Below, piece after piece: positions 1 through 9,869 of a DNA stretch of 64,000 nucleotides. Below the pieces are notes generated by a model, which did no database searches, was not told the origin of the DNA, and worked only from the letters and a program-made list of their open reading frames with translations. The DNA comes from Companilactobacillus ginsenosidimutans (GTDB lineage: Bacteria; Bacillota; Bacilli; Lactobacillales; Lactobacillaceae), in NCBI RefSeq assembly GCF_001050475.1, contig NZ_CP012034.1, positions 186,001-250,000 on the forward strand, given 5' to 3'. The position numbers and the translations under genes are program-made. How positions within the stretch are numbered: the first letter of the stretch is position 1; each line of letters starts with the position of its first letter.

Positions 1-1
1 T

Positions 2-1357
2 CCATTGAAAAATATTGAATCAATCGGGATAAGTGCCATGATGCACGGATACTTAGCCTTCGACAAATCAGATAAGCTATTGGTTCCATTCAGAACATGG
101 CGTAACAATATTACAGCTGATGCTGCTGAGCAATTAACTAAGGAATTTGATTTCAATATTCCACAGCGTTGGTGTGTTGCACATCTTTATCAAGCTATTT
201 TGAATGATGAAAAGCATGTTAAAGACATCGATTTTATTACGACACTTGCCGGATATGTTACTTGGAAATTGTCTGGTGCCAAGGTCCTTGGAATTGGCGA
301 TGCTTCTGGAGCATTCCCAATTGATCAGACAACTGGTACTTATAATGAAGAAATGCTTAACAAGTTTAGTAATTTGGATAATGTTAAAAAGTTTGATTGG
401 AATATTACTGACATTCTTCCTAAGGTTGAAAAAGCTGGTGAAATTGCCGGAACATTGACTGACGCCGGAGCAAAATTGTTAGACACAACTGGCAATTTGC
501 AAGCTGGTAGTGTCATGGCACCTCCTGAAGGGGATGCTGGAACTGGAATGGTCGGAACAAATTCCGTTAGAAAGCGTACCGGAAATATTTCCGTCGGGAC
601 ATCGGCTTTCTCAATGGTTGTTTTAGAAAAACCTTTAAAGAGTGTTCATCGTGATATAGATATCGTTATGACACCAGATGGCTCACCAGTTGCCATGGTT
701 CACGTTAATAACTGTTCATCAGATATTAACGCCTGGGCGGGGTTGTTCAACGAGTTTGCTACAAGATTGGGAGTTAACTTAACACCCGACAAATTGTATG
801 AAGCCTTATTCCTTGAAGCTACGAAATCAGATCCAGATGCTGGTGGCTTAATTAATTACAGTTACCAATCAGGTGAAAACATCACAGATATTAAAGCTGG
901 ACGTCCATTATTCGTTAGAACGCCGAATAGCAAATTCAATCTTCCAAACTTTATTTTGACTCAATTGTACGCAGCCTTTGCTCCATTGAAGATTGGTATG
1001 AATATCTTGAGTGAACAAGAACATATCAGTACTGATGTCATGATTGCTCAAGGTGGCTTGTTCAGAACTCAAGTTATGGCTCAACAAGTTTTAGCAAATG
1101 CTCTTAATATTCCTATCACTGTAATGGAAAACGCTGGTGAGGGTGGCCCTTGGGGAATGGCAGTTCTTGCCTTATATGCAAAGGATAATAAAGTTCAAAA
1201 CTTGAATGATTATCTAGATCACAACGTTTTCGAAAATCCAGAAAGCATGACTTTAAGCCCTGAACTTGAAGGTGTGAAAGGTTATGAGAAATTTACTGAG
1301 AAATATGTTGCTGGACTTCCATTTGAAGCTGAAGCCGGAAATACGATTAAAGATTAA
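2..1357 (+). CDS. araB: Ribulokinase (FGGY family), 5' end cut by window
   Basis: Phosphorylates L-ribulose to L-ribulose-5-phosphate, the second step of L-arabinose use, in the cytoplasm. The reading frame is open from the first bases of the window and roughly the first 80 residues of a family member of about 530 are missing. The visible part covers most of the FGGY kinase fold, including the C-terminal signature around GGLFRTQVMAQQVLANALN and the nucleotide-site glycines in ENAGEGGPWG. It is followed after 12 bp by araD and then araA, and this order fixes the substrate better than the sequence of a generic FGGY kinase would. The promoter and true start lie outside the window. The TTG at position 5 is internal and is not the real start. 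Confidence 0.93.
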   Translation, partial: PLKNIESIGISAMMHGYLAFDKSDKLLVPFRTWRNNITADAAEQLTKEFDFNIPQRWCVAHLYQAILNDEKHVKDIDFITTLAGYVTWKLSGAKVLGIGDASGAFPIDQTTGTYNEEMLNKFSNLDNVKKFDWNITDILPKVEKAGEIAGTLTDAGAKLLDTTGNLQAGSVMAPPEGDAGTGMVGTNSVRKRTGNISVGTSAFSMVVLEKPLKSVHRDIDIVMTPDGSPVAMVHVNNCSSDINAWAGLFNEFATRLGVNLTPDKLYEALFLEATKSDPDAGGLINYSYQSGENITDIKAGRPLFVRTPNSKFNLPNFILTQLYAAFAPLKIGMNILSEQEHISTDVMIAQGGLFRTQVMAQQVLANALNIPITVMENAGEGGPWGMAVLALYAKDNKVQNLNDYLDHNVFENPESMTLSPELEGVKGYEKFTEKYVAGLPFEAEAGNTIKD

Positions 1358-1369
1358 GAGGGTATATGT

Positions 1370-2104
1370 ATGTTAGAGAAATTAAAACAAGAAGTATATG
1401 ACGCAAATATGCGTTTACCAGAGCTAGACTTGGTCACATTTACTTGGGGAAATGTCTCAGGTATTGATCGTGATAAGGGAATGTTTGTTATCAAGCCTTC
1501 AGGTGTTGAATATGGCTCATTGAAGCCTTCAGACATGGTAGTTGTTAACCTTGACGGTGAAGTTGTTGAAGGTGAAATGAATCCATCAAGTGATACACCA
1601 ACTCATACTGTTTTGTACAACGAATTCCCAGATATTGGTGGAATCGTTCATACACATTCACCATGGGCAGTGTCATTTGCTTCAGCCAATATGGATATTC
1701 CAGCTGCAAGTACTACTCATGCCGATACTTTCTACGGAGATGTTCCCGTTTCAGATCCTTTAACCAAACAAGAAATTGAAGATGCCTACGAAGAAAATAC
1801 CGGAAAGGTCATCGTGAAAACATTTAACGAACGTAATATCGATCACGATGCTGTTCCAGCGGTCTTAGTAAGTCAACACGGACCATTTGCCTGGGGTAAG
1901 ACTCCAGACAAGGCAGTCTACAACGCCAAGGTTCTCGAAGTAGCCGCAGAAATTAGTTACCACGCATTACAATTAACTCGCGACAATATCCGAGTACCAC
2001 AATACTTGCTAGATAAGCATTACTACCGTAAACATGGTAAGAATGCATACTATGGTCAAGATAATGCCAAGTCACAAGAACATGCGGAACACGTCGAAAA
2101 TTAA
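1370..2104 (+). CDS. araD: L-ribulose-5-phosphate 4-epimerase
   Basis: Converts L-ribulose-5-phosphate to D-xylulose-5-phosphate, which enters the phosphoketolase or pentose phosphate route. The 244-residue product is a class II aldolase-fold metal enzyme. The zinc-binding HTH pair sits at residues 94-96, a further His is in SQHGPFAWG near residue 170, and SGxEYGSLKPSDMV near residues 44-57 lies in the phosphate-binding region. The ATG at 1370 has an AGAGGG site seven bases upstream. It is the middle gene of the arabinose operon, with 12 bp to araB and 27 bp to araA. The length is normal for the family. Confidence 0.95.
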   Translation: MLEKLKQEVYDANMRLPELDLVTFTWGNVSGIDRDKGMFVIKPSGVEYGSLKPSDMVVVNLDGEVVEGEMNPSSDTPTHTVLYNEFPDIGGIVHTHSPWAVSFASANMDIPAASTTHADTFYGDVPVSDPLTKQEIEDAYEENTGKVIVKTFNERNIDHDAVPAVLVSQHGPFAWGKTPDKAVYNAKVLEVAAEISYHALQLTRDNIRVPQYLLDKHYYRKHGKNAYYGQDNAKSQEHAEHVEN

Positions 2105-2131
2105 ACAGACAATTTGAGGGAGAAATTTATC

Positions 2132-3556
2132 ATGAAAAAAATGCAAGATTACGAATTTTGGTTTATTACAGGAAGTCAATTTTTATACGGACCAGAAACA
2201 TTGAAACAAGTTGAAGCAGATGCAAAAGAAATTGTTGACCAATTAAATGCATCAAATCAACTTCCATATTCTATTAAGTTCAAGTTGGTTGCCACAACAG
2301 CTGAAAACATTACAAAGGTTATGAAGGAAGTTAACTACAACGATAAAGTTGCCGGTGTAATCACATGGATGCACACATTCTCACCAGCTAAAAACTGGAT
2401 CCGTGGTACAAAATTACTTCAAAAGCCATTGCTGCATTTAGCAACTCAAAAATTGAATTACATTCCTTACGACACAATTGATCTCGACTACATGAACTTG
2501 AACCAATCAGCTCATGGTGACCGTGAATATGCCTTTATCAATGCTCGTTTACGTATGAATAACAAGATTATCTCAGGATACTGGGGTGATGGTGACATTC
2601 AAAAACAAATTGCTAAATGGATGGATGTTGCAGTTGGTTACAATGAATCATTCGATATCAAAGTTGTTTCATTTGCCGGTAAGATGCGTAATGTTGCTGT
2701 TACTGATGGTGATAAAATTGAAGCTCAAATTAAATTTGGTTGGACAGTTGATTACTGGAGTATCGGTGAATTAGCTGACGAAGTTGACGCTGTTTCTGAA
2801 TCAGATATTGACGCAAAATATGCCGAACTTCAAAAGGAATATGACTTTGTCCCAGGAGATAATGGAGACGAGAAGTTCGAACACAATACTAAATATCAAA
2901 TTCGTGAATACTTCGGAATTAAGAAATTTATGGATGATCGTGGATACACAGCATTCACAACTAACTTCGAAGATTTACGTGGACTAGAACAATTACCTGG
3001 TCTAGCCGTACAAATGTTGATGGCAGAAGGATATGGATTTGCCGGTGAAGGTGACTGGAAGACAGCTGCCTTAGACCGTTTGATGAAGATTATTGCCCAC
3101 AACAAACAAACAGGATTCATGGAAGATTACACATTAGATCTACGTAAAGGACACGAAGCAATCCTCGGCTCACACATGCTAGAAGTTGATCCAACAATCG
3201 CTTCAGATAAACCAAGAGTTGAAGTACACCCATTAGACATCGGTGGAAAAGACGATCCAGCAAGACTAGTATTCACAGGTTCAACAGGGGATGCAGTTGA
3301 CGTAACAATGGCCGATTTCGGTGACGAATTCAAACTAATGTCATACGATGTATCCGGAAATAAACCAGAAAAAGAGACACCATACCTACCAGTAGCCAAA
3401 CAACTTTGGACACCAAAACAAGGTTGGAAGAAAGGTGCTGAAGGCTGGTTAACACTCGGTGGTGGACACCATACAGTATTGTCATTTGCCGTTGATTCAG
3501 AACAACTTACAGACTTGAGTAAGATGTTTGGATTAACTTATGTAGATATTAAATAG
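2132..3556 (+). CDS. araA: L-arabinose isomerase
   Basis: Isomerises L-arabinose to L-ribulose, a manganese-dependent cytoplasmic reaction that is the first step of the pathway. The product is 474 residues, the usual size. Recognisable family blocks are [14 protein letters not shown] at the N terminus, the metal-site region [27 protein letters not shown] and the C-terminal [11 protein letters not shown]. The start chosen is the ATG at 2132, which has GAGGGAG nine bases upstream; an in-frame TTG at 2114 overlaps that ribosome site and is unlikely. This is the last gene of araBDA and is followed directly by a strong terminator. Confidence 0.96.
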   Translation: MKKMQDYEFWFITGSQFLYGPETLKQVEADAKEIVDQLNASNQLPYSIKFKLVATTAENITKVMKEVNYNDKVAGVITWMHTFSPAKNWIRGTKLLQKPLLHLATQKLNYIPYDTIDLDYMNLNQSAHGDREYAFINARLRMNNKIISGYWGDGDIQKQIAKWMDVAVGYNESFDIKVVSFAGKMRNVAVTDGDKIEAQIKFGWTVDYWSIGELADEVDAVSESDIDAKYAELQKEYDFVPGDNGDEKFEHNTKYQIREYFGIKKFMDDRGYTAFTTNFEDLRGLEQLPGLAVQMLMAEGYGFAGEGDWKTAALDRLMKIIAHNKQTGFMEDYTLDLRKGHEAILGSHMLEVDPTIASDKPRVEVHPLDIGGKDDPARLVFTGSTGDAVDVTMADFGDEFKLMSYDVSGNKPEKETPYLPVAKQLWTPKQGWKKGAEGWLTLGGGHHTVLSFAVDSEQLTDLSKMFGLTYVDIK

Positions 3557-3567
3557 GAAAAAGGTAA

Positions 3568-3608
3568 AAACTCACAAAATCATGGATTTGATTTTGTGAG
3601 TTTTTTTG
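3568..3608 (+). terminator. Terminator of the arabinose operon
   Basis: A 10-bp perfect stem (CTCACAAAAT / ATTTTGTGAG) with a short loop is followed by seven T on the plus strand, twelve bases after the araA stop. It also lies just past the end of the leftward surface protein gene, and the A-rich left flank could let it work for both. Confidence 0.85.
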
Positions 3609-3621
3609 TTAATTAAATGTT

Positions 3622-5735
3622 TTATAACGGAGCGTTTCCATAAGTCCAAGTAATTGTTGTGTGGTATGTATTAGTGGGAATATTTCCATCTGTGATAAAA
3701 AGTCTTAAATGTTCAAATCTTGACCATGGAATAGAATTAATTTGATCACCGTCTTTACTTGAAATGACGGTGTAATTTTCTGATAAATCTATTGGCATAT
3801 TTTCCAATAAAATTAGTTGAAAGCTTTGGACAAAGTAGGTTTCAAATTTATCATAGAATTTTGGATCAGCTTTAATAGAAATATTTACAGCGCTTTTATT
3901 TACCCTAGTGTCCTTAATATCAGCAAAATTTGAACTATTGTGTTCATCAGGTGCTATCATTGTGGGTTCAATTAAGTTTATTTTTCCAAAATGTATTTCC
4001 GACGGAGAAATTTTTAAATTTCCGTTACTAAAGATAACGCGGTTTTCCTGAAATCTTTGTGTAAAATTCGATTCAGAGTTACCTGGTGTCGGGATAATTA
4101 ATTCTGGCGAGTAATTAAATGTTGGTTGATCCGTGTTTATAACTCTTGTTTGAATTTGTATTTGCAATAATTCTTTTTTTGAAAGTTTAAGATTATTAAT
4201 TTGTAATGTTATTTTTGCCTTGTCAAAAGTGAGAGAATCGAAGTCCAATTTTGTCTTAGTGAAACCATCAATGTTATAAACATTTTCAACTTTTTCATTT
4301 TTACTTAAATAATAATACAATTTGCCAGTCCATCCGTTTTCAGGCTCATATTCATTTGAAGTTGAATTTATTACGTGAAGTTCATGCCAAAGGTGTTTTG
4401 AACCATGATAAGTAAGTTCATTTACGCCATCCGATTTTGGCTTTTCTCTTATGAAGTGATCTGTGCTTAATAATGGTGCGGATTTGTTAACGTGTAAAGT
4501 AACATGGTTTGTAACAATTTCGTGAGGTGGAATGAGATTATGTAAATGGTCATATTGTGGTTTTGGGTTAATTTCTGAAATTGTTGCGTAAATCTCTTTA
4601 CCATCATCTTCTATCTTTGTTTTTTTAATTACGTAATTTTTTAAGTCATTTCCTAATTCGCTTTGTGGAACAATTCCATTGATACCATGCCATTCTATTT
4701 TGTATTTCGATTTGTCAAAATCACCGTTCAGAGTATATTTAGCGTAGTCACCTGAATAAGTTTGCTCCGGACCTGTCAGCATATGTCCAACATTAATTAT
4801 TACTGAGCTGTGGTATTCATTATTATTTTCTGTTGGTGTTTTTGAACCTGAGTTTGATACCTTTGCCTGGATTGTGGCTTTTCCGGACTTTTTATCTTAT
4901 TTGGAAACACTTCACCTGAAAATGGATTTACAGTTGCAATATCAGGATTAAGAGATTCATACGTCACTTCGCTAGTTGAATTGTCGGGTAATGCATGGGC
5001 TTTCACAAGAGTTGATTGGTTGTTAAATTCATCATCAATGTATAAATTATGGGAATCTGTGGTAGTGTTGCTGATTCCAGTAGCTGGAATAGGATCTGGT
5101 TCAAAGTATACAGTTGCCATTTTTGAATAAATTAGGGAGTTGAACATCATAGGCCACACTTGAGCAGTTAATTGATAATTCATAGAGCCGACAGATTGTG
5201 CGGTTGATGTATAATCTGTCTGATTTGCTCCATGAATCGGGGTCCAGATTTGATTGTCTCCACTCTGATACCACTGATAACGTGTATCGATAAAACTTAA
5301 ACTATTTTTTGCAATTATTGTACGTATTTTAAATGTATCACCAATATGCACGTGATATATTTGTCTTGGCTGTAATGCGAATCCTGCTTTAAAATACCAA
5401 CCAAGCACATTGAATGGTGGAATTGAAGGTTCATGCATAGGATTGATTGTTTTGTCCTTTTGGCTGATTCCAGGCTGGTTTGGAGTAGGTTTGCTAAAAA
5501 GACCAGGTAATTCCCATGCTTTGGATAACTTAGGAGAGGAACTTTGAAAATTAATTGGTACTTTCAAACTAAGGTTGGAGTTGTTTTTTGTTCGTAAATC
5601 GGATTTTTTCAGCAATACATTTCTATTGTTTAAATTAGTTGTATTACTAACAGCATATGAAGTGTCGTTATTAAGAATAGTAACAACTAGAAGAACTCCA
5701 AAAATTGTCGTAAAAATGTTGGCTGCAATTTTCAT
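3622..5735 (-). pseudogene. WxL-like surface protein with Ig-like domain, frameshifted
   Basis: Two leftward frames join into one protein of about 704 residues. The N-terminal part (5735 down to 4800) has a signal peptide (MKIAANIFTTIFGVLLVVTI) and a Big-type Ig segment (YESLNPDIATVNPFSGEVFP). It runs out of frame at a run of five A (plus-strand T at 4889-4893). With one extra A the frame continues KKSGKATIQAKVSNSGS and joins the frame that runs to 3622. The C-terminal region (FGKINLIEPTMI, then ITWTYGNAPL at the end) resembles a divergent WxL cell-wall-binding domain. The real start is the ATG at 5735; the ATG at 4782 is internal. The break may be a true mutation, slippage in the A run, or a sequence error. 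There is no LPXTG motif. Confidence 0.72.
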
Positions 5736-5866
5736 TAAACGATTAATCCCTTCAATTCGGATTTTTTTACGTGAGATTTTTCATGTTGGCATTACTTTCT
5801 ATAGTAAATAAATCGTTTTCCTTTGAACACCACCAATTCAACATAAAAAAATATCATCCACACAAT

Positions 5867-5910
5867 CAAAAAAGCAGTTCATTCTATTATTTTAGAATGA
5901 ACTGCTTTAT
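5867..5910 (-). terminator. Terminator after the lipoprotein gene
   Basis: A 15-bp near-perfect hairpin (AAAGCAGTTCATTCT / AGAATGAACTGCTTT) lies between the lipoprotein gene and the downstream surface protein gene. Read leftward it is followed by a run of six T, so it ends the 5949-6713 transcript. The rest of 5736-5866 shows no gene. Confidence 0.8.
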
Positions 5911-5948
5911 ATTTATTAGACTAATAATTTACAAAAATATGTTACAAA

Positions 5949-6713
5949 CTATTTATTATATTTATCATTCAAGATATCGGTAAGCTTTTGTAATTTGTCA
6001 GCGATTTCTTTATTTGAGTCAGATGTTTTCTTGCCATTAAGTTCTGGATTATTTAATGAATACTTCTTTTCTCCGTCATTTTTGACCCAAATATTGTATT
6101 CTGGAACGGAGATTTTGAATGTATCAGATCCGCCAAGTTTATTAGTTTTTAAATATTTAGCATATTTTTTATCAGTCGTGTCTTGACTGCGATTGGTACG
6201 AATACCAGTAATTATTTTTGAACCAATTTCCGGGATTGGAGCGTCAACTCGATTGACGTAGACTTGTTGGGATTTGCTGTTTTCGGTTACACCGCCGGTG
6301 AACACTACTTTTATTGTGTGATCCTGGATTCCATTTCCACCACTGATTACGTTATCTACTAATATAGTAGCTTTGGTCATAGCGTTTTCGTTGTAATCTG
6401 TCATTTCATCTAAATCGATAATTGTACCTTGGATAACGTAATCATTATCTTTTTTTAATTTGTCGAGAGAAGTGGGGAATGAGGCCAAATCAGTAATGGT
6501 TGATTTGTCTTTGACTACTTTTAGAGAACTGGTACCCTTATCCCAATTGATTTTATTATTATTAATTTCCCGCTCAGAAATGTTTGTTTGAGGTTTGGAT
6601 TCAATCACCGACTCACTCTTGGACGCAGCATTTTCCGAGCTTGTCTTTTGGGTACAGGCTGAAATTGTGATTATGGTTAATAATAATGTCAGTATAAGGG
6701 GTATCTTCTTCAT
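5949..6713 (-). CDS. Predicted lipoprotein of unknown function
   Basis: The 254-residue product has a lipoprotein signal: a KK start, a hydrophobic stretch of about 14 residues, and the lipobox ITISAC with Cys20 as the expected lipidated residue. A serine- and lysine-rich linker follows, then a globular domain (about residues 65-250) with VVKDKSTITDLASFPTSLDKLKKD and several beta-type stretches such as YVIQGTIIDLDEM. I do not recognise the domain. It probably faces outward at the membrane. The gene stands alone, with its own terminator downstream and a 150-bp divergent gap upstream shared with the gene at 6866. A solute-binding or stress role is possible but nothing in the sequence fixes it. 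Confidence 0.75.
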   Translation of the reverse strand: MKKIPLILTLLLTIITISACTQKTSSENAASKSESVIESKPQTNISEREINNNKINWDKGTSSLKVVKDKSTITDLASFPTSLDKLKKDNDYVIQGTIIDLDEMTDYNENAMTKATILVDNVISGGNGIQDHTIKVVFTGGVTENSKSQQVYVNRVDAPIPEIGSKIITGIRTNRSQDTTDKKYAKYLKTNKLGGSDTFKISVPEYNIWVKNDGEKKYSLNNPELNGKKTSDSNKEIADKLQKLTDILNDKYNK

Positions 6714-6865
6714 TTATTACTCGCTTTCTTTAATAATTTTAGTTTTGCCTAATTTTTTCGTTAAGTATAGTTTATCATTTTCTGTGAAAAATTTCTATTG
6801 CATTGCTCAATAATTCTGTTATTGTTAAGAGTTTTGTTATAATTAGGCATTAGCAGAGGTGGATT

Positions 6866-7333
6866 ATGGATATTGAAAAGAGAACTATTTCATTTAATGG
6901 AGAATCATCTATTTTAAATTCCGGAAGAAGTGGTATTTCAAAGCTGTGGGAAGAAACTACTAAGTCAGGAAAACTTGACCAAATGTATGAAGCTAGTAGT
7001 GAAACTAAGCCACACTTTTTTGGAATTAGCATCATGAAACCAAACGAATTTACTTATATTATCGGAGTAGAAGGTGACAATCCCATAGACGGATTAAGCC
7101 ATTTCGAGATTGATAGTAGCGAATACTGTAAATTTTCTGGAGAAGGCAAGTTACCAACATCCATCCAAACCTTACAAGAAAATATTTGGCAAGAACATGG
7201 CAGGGAGATCGCTGATCAATCTGAAATGAGAGATGTTGCAATCAACATTGAGGAATACTACGAAATGACCCCTGATTATTCAAAATTTAATATTCTCATT
7301 CCTAAAAATAACATTCAAATAAAAGAGGTATAG
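6866..7333 (+). CDS. GyrI-like small-molecule-binding domain protein (Cass2 type)
   Basis: The 155-residue product resembles stand-alone effector-binding domains related to the AraC-type C terminus and GyrI. The pattern seen is an early LWEE helix, a central strand FTYIIGVEGD, then IDSSEYCKFSGEGKLP, a helix with IWQEHG, and a final beta strand FNILIPKN. In this family the fold binds small hydrophobic or cationic compounds. No DNA-binding segment is present. The ATG has AGAGGTGG upstream. The gene lies three bases before an M50-like membrane protein gene and both are probably translated from one mRNA. The family call comes from the pattern and is moderate. Confidence 0.6.
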   Translation: MDIEKRTISFNGESSILNSGRSGISKLWEETTKSGKLDQMYEASSETKPHFFGISIMKPNEFTYIIGVEGDNPIDGLSHFEIDSSEYCKFSGEGKLPTSIQTLQENIWQEHGREIADQSEMRDVAINIEEYYEMTPDYSKFNILIPKNNIQIKEV

Positions 7334-7336
7334 TCA

Positions 7337-8128
7337 GTGGACTTATGGAATAACTACTTCAAGTGGATAATCGGATTTATGCTAACAATGTCTGCCGTGC
7401 CTTACGTAACAGCGTTAATAGCCTCATGGTTAGGTCATGTTTCAAAGTCCATGCTCGTGTCAGATCTTGGCCCAAACAGTCAACTTGCAGTTGGTGGCCT
7501 AGGAGTAGCAATACATGAGTTTGGCCACGCATCGTTTGCATTCCTATTTGGCCACCGCGTAACACACATGCAATTATTAAATTTCCATTATGCAGAAAGT
7601 GGGACACTCGGATCAGTCGAACACACCTGGAACGACCACAACGTATATCAAAGACTAGGGAACTTTTTCATCGGACTCGCACCATATTACATGTGTTCAA
7701 TAGCCCTCTACCTTTTACAAAAAGTGTTATTGCACAATACTTTAAATTTTGCGTCAGTTTTAAAAACAACAGGTGATTTTGAATTCAACTCACTCTCAAC
7801 GATTGTGTCAGCGGTCATAAGTAATTTTACGAATGTCTTTTCAAATGCATCATGGCCGATGATTATTCTTTATTTCGTTCTCTCAGTCATGATTGCAAGT
7901 ACGGGATATGACCTGAGTAGCGAAGATCTCAGTACAGTAACTAAGGGTGTTACACCATGGATGATTGTCTTAGCAATTGTTTCCATCGTCATGGTTTTCT
8001 TAAACTTGAAAGCTCAAATGGTCTCATTAATATCTGTCGTAATAGTTTTTTCATTATTATTTTTAGTTCAAGCTTTAATTTATATACTAATATCAATGGT
8101 AGTAATTAAAATTATCGGAATTATATAG
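7337..8128 (+). CDS. Polytopic membrane protein with HEFGH zinc motif (M50-like)
   Basis: The 263-residue membrane protein carries HEFGH at residues 60-64 within GVAIHEFGHASFAFLFGH. This is the HExxH zinc-protease motif placed at a membrane segment, as in site-2-protease-like M50 enzymes. Hydrophobic segments are visible near residues 10-30, 55-72, 110-128, 175-192 and 210-260. A second metal ligand such as an NPDG motif is not evident, so it could also be an inactive relative. The start is GTG at 7337 with AGAGGT before it, three bases after the GyrI-like gene. The gatase gene follows 11 bp downstream. The substrate is unknown. Confidence 0.6.
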   Translation: MDLWNNYFKWIIGFMLTMSAVPYVTALIASWLGHVSKSMLVSDLGPNSQLAVGGLGVAIHEFGHASFAFLFGHRVTHMQLLNFHYAESGTLGSVEHTWNDHNVYQRLGNFFIGLAPYYMCSIALYLLQKVLLHNTLNFASVLKTTGDFEFNSLSTIVSAVISNFTNVFSNASWPMIILYFVLSVMIASTGYDLSSEDLSTVTKGVTPWMIVLAIVSIVMVFLNLKAQMVSLISVVIVFSLLFLVQALIYILISMVVIKIIGII

Positions 8129-8139
8129 GAGTTGAGAAT

Positions 8140-8808
8140 ATGCGTATTAATATTTTGCAACACACTCCAGATGAAGGACCTGGAGCTATTTCCGAATGGG
8201 CACATCGTGGTGGACATGAGGTTTACACGTACCATCCAAGATTTTTCAATGGCATTTTGCCAACTGCCGATGAAACTGATTTATTAATAATTCTTGGTGG
8301 GCCATGCAGTCCTAATGATGATGATCAATACGTATTAGCTGAACGTGATTTGATTCGTGAATTGATCAAGCAAAACAAACCAATTTTTGGTGCATGTTTT
8401 GGAGCACAACAAATTACGAAGGCTTTAGGGTACACAGTTGGTAAATCACCTGTAAAAGAAGTCGGTTGGGGAATAGTTACACTTGAAAGTGATGTGATTT
8501 CTGGACTTCCAAAAAGTATGAACGTGCTTCATTGGCATGAAGAGATGTTCAATCTGCCAAAGGATGCAAATCTGTTATTTTCTAGTGAAGGTTTGAAGAA
8601 TCAAGGCTTTGAATTGAATCATAAAGTCGTTGGATTACAGTTTCATCTTGAATCTTTGGAAGATAACGTGCGTGAAATGGTGGTTAACGATTATCCATAT
8701 TTGACCGATTCAGTTTTTGGACAGTCTAAAGATGATGTTCTTAATCAAAAAGTGCCACTTGAAAACAAAACTGTACTGTTCAAAATTTTGGACTACATTA
8801 CAGCCTGA
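8140..8808 (+). CDS. Class I glutamine amidotransferase domain protein
   Basis: This 222-residue protein has the class I glutamine amidotransferase fold, similar to the GATase part of GMP synthase but on its own. The oxyanion strand LLIILGGPCSP is near residue 50, the nucleophile elbow is GACFGAQQ (Cys near residue 87), and GLQFHLES holds the catalytic His and Glu near residue 168. No synthetase domain follows, so it may hydrolyse a glutamyl compound or work with an unlinked partner. The ATG at 8140 has AGGAG upstream. It is the last gene of a three-gene run and is followed by a terminator. The substrate cannot be told from sequence. Confidence 0.85.
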   Translation: MRINILQHTPDEGPGAISEWAHRGGHEVYTYHPRFFNGILPTADETDLLIILGGPCSPNDDDQYVLAERDLIRELIKQNKPIFGACFGAQQITKALGYTVGKSPVKEVGWGIVTLESDVISGLPKSMNVLHWHEEMFNLPKDANLLFSSEGLKNQGFELNHKVVGLQFHLESLEDNVREMVVNDYPYLTDSVFGQSKDDVLNQKVPLENKTVLFKILDYITA

Positions 8809-8809
8809 G

Positions 8810-8838
8810 ATAAGCTCAAATTACGAGCTTATTTTTTT
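8810..8838 (+). terminator. Terminator after the amidotransferase gene
   Basis: Stem ATAAGCTC / GAGCTTAT with a seven-base loop is followed by a T run, directly after the stop codon. Confidence 0.8.
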
Positions 8839-8847
8839 ATTTATATT

Positions 8848-8867
8848 TTAGTTGCAATTGCAACTAA
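8848..8867. promoter_or_regulatory. Perfect 20-bp palindrome, probable MarR operator
   Basis: TTAGTTGCAATTGCAACTAA is its own reverse complement. It lies 41 bp before the TTG start of the MarR-family gene. MarR proteins bind such 16-20 bp palindromes, often at their own promoters. A TATTAT-type -10 sits about ten bases to the right. The likely role is self-control of the three-gene operon 8909-10586. Confidence 0.75.
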
Positions 8868-8908
8868 CTAGAATTATTATATTGTCATTGCTTGATAGGA
8901 GTGCGAAA

Positions 8909-9361
8909 TTGAAAGATATTTTGAGACCAATAGGTGTAGTATCAAGAGCTTTAGACTCGATTGCAAATATTGAATTCAAGGAAATGGATCTCAGCCGAGG
9001 TCAGTATTTATATTTGGTAAGGATATGCGAGTCACCAGGGATTATCTTGGAACGACTAGCTAACATGCTCAAGGTGGATAAGACGACTGCGGCACGTTCG
9101 ATTCAAAAATTGGAACTAAAAGGATTGATTGAACGTAGAAGTGATCATATCAATCGTAAAATCAAGATGATATATCCAACTGAGAAGGGCGAAGCAGTTT
9201 ATCCAGTTTTGCAGCGTGAAGAAAGATATTCAAACTCAGTTGCAATGAGAGGCTTTTCCAAAGCTGAGCAGGATCAACTTTTTGAGCTAATGGAACGTGT
9301 TGCTAATAACGTTGATGACGACTGGAAATTAGTCAAAGGCGGATCAAAGAGGAATTATTAA
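8909..9361 (+). CDS. MarR-family transcriptional regulator
   Basis: The 150-residue protein has the winged-helix core of the MarR family. Helices precede the block ILERLANMLKVDKTTAARSIQKLELKG (recognition helix KTTAARSIQ), and the wing is LIERRSDHINRKIKMIYPTEKG. The TTG at 8909 is chosen because AGGAG lies eight bases before it, and because the longer frame to 8852 would run through the palindromic operator. The next gene starts two bases after the stop. The operator immediately upstream suggests autoregulation. The ligand is unknown; acetyltransferase and B3/4 partners hint at a response to amines or amino acid analogues. Confidence 0.85.
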   Translation: MKDILRPIGVVSRALDSIANIEFKEMDLSRGQYLYLVRICESPGIILERLANMLKVDKTTAARSIQKLELKGLIERRSDHINRKIKMIYPTEKGEAVYPVLQREERYSNSVAMRGFSKAEQDQLFELMERVANNVDDDWKLVKGGSKRNY

Positions 9362-9363
9362 TT

Positions 9364-9858
9364 ATGAATAAAATCGAAATTGTTGCGTGTGATAAAGATG
9401 ATTTGAAGACACTTCAACGTGTGTCACGTCAGACTTTTTCAGACACATTTGATGAGTACAATACAAAAGAGAATATGAACAAGTTTTTGGAAGATGCATA
9501 TAGTCAAGAGACTTTGTTAAAGGAACTGGATGACATTAATTCTCAATTTTATTTAGCAAAAGTTGACGGAGATATTGCGGGCTATTTAAAAGAGAATTAC
9601 AAAGATGGCGAATTTGTTCTTGAACGAATTTATGTTGAGAAAACTTTTCAGAAATATGGACTTGGAAAAATATTGTTAGATCATGCCATTTCTGCAGCAA
9701 AATTAAACCATTGTGACCACATCAATTTGGGTGTTTGGGAGCACAATGAAAATGCTAAAGCTTTCTATAAAAAGATGGGATTCGAGCGAATTAGCCAGCA
9801 TATTTTTAATTTGGGTGATGATCCGCAAACTGATTATATTTTAACGAAAAAACTTTAA
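9364..9858 (+). CDS. GNAT N-acetyltransferase, PaiA-like
   Basis: The 164-residue GNAT-fold enzyme would transfer acetyl from acetyl-CoA to an amine. The acetyl-CoA loop is YVEKTFQKYGLGKILLDHA near residues 97-115. The end of the protein (LGVWEHNENAKAFYKKMGFE, then HIFNLGDDPQTDYILTKKL) is close to the Bacillus PaiA pattern, a spermidine/spermine acetyltransferase. It sits two bases after marR and overlaps the ATG-like start region of the next gene. Expression is expected to follow the MarR operator upstream. Polyamine specificity is inferred from motif similarity only. Confidence 0.82.
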   Translation: MNKIEIVACDKDDLKTLQRVSRQTFSDTFDEYNTKENMNKFLEDAYSQETLLKELDDINSQFYLAKVDGDIAGYLKENYKDGEFVLERIYVEKTFQKYGLGKILLDHAISAAKLNHCDHINLGVWEHNENAKAFYKKMGFERISQHIFNLGDDPQTDYILTKKL

Positions 9859-9869
9859 TGGAGAAAAAC

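Noticed and set aside
3622-4782. Separate 386-residue protein starting at 4782
   Set aside because: No ribosome site, and the frame continues the upstream surface protein after one added base, so it is the second half of one broken gene.
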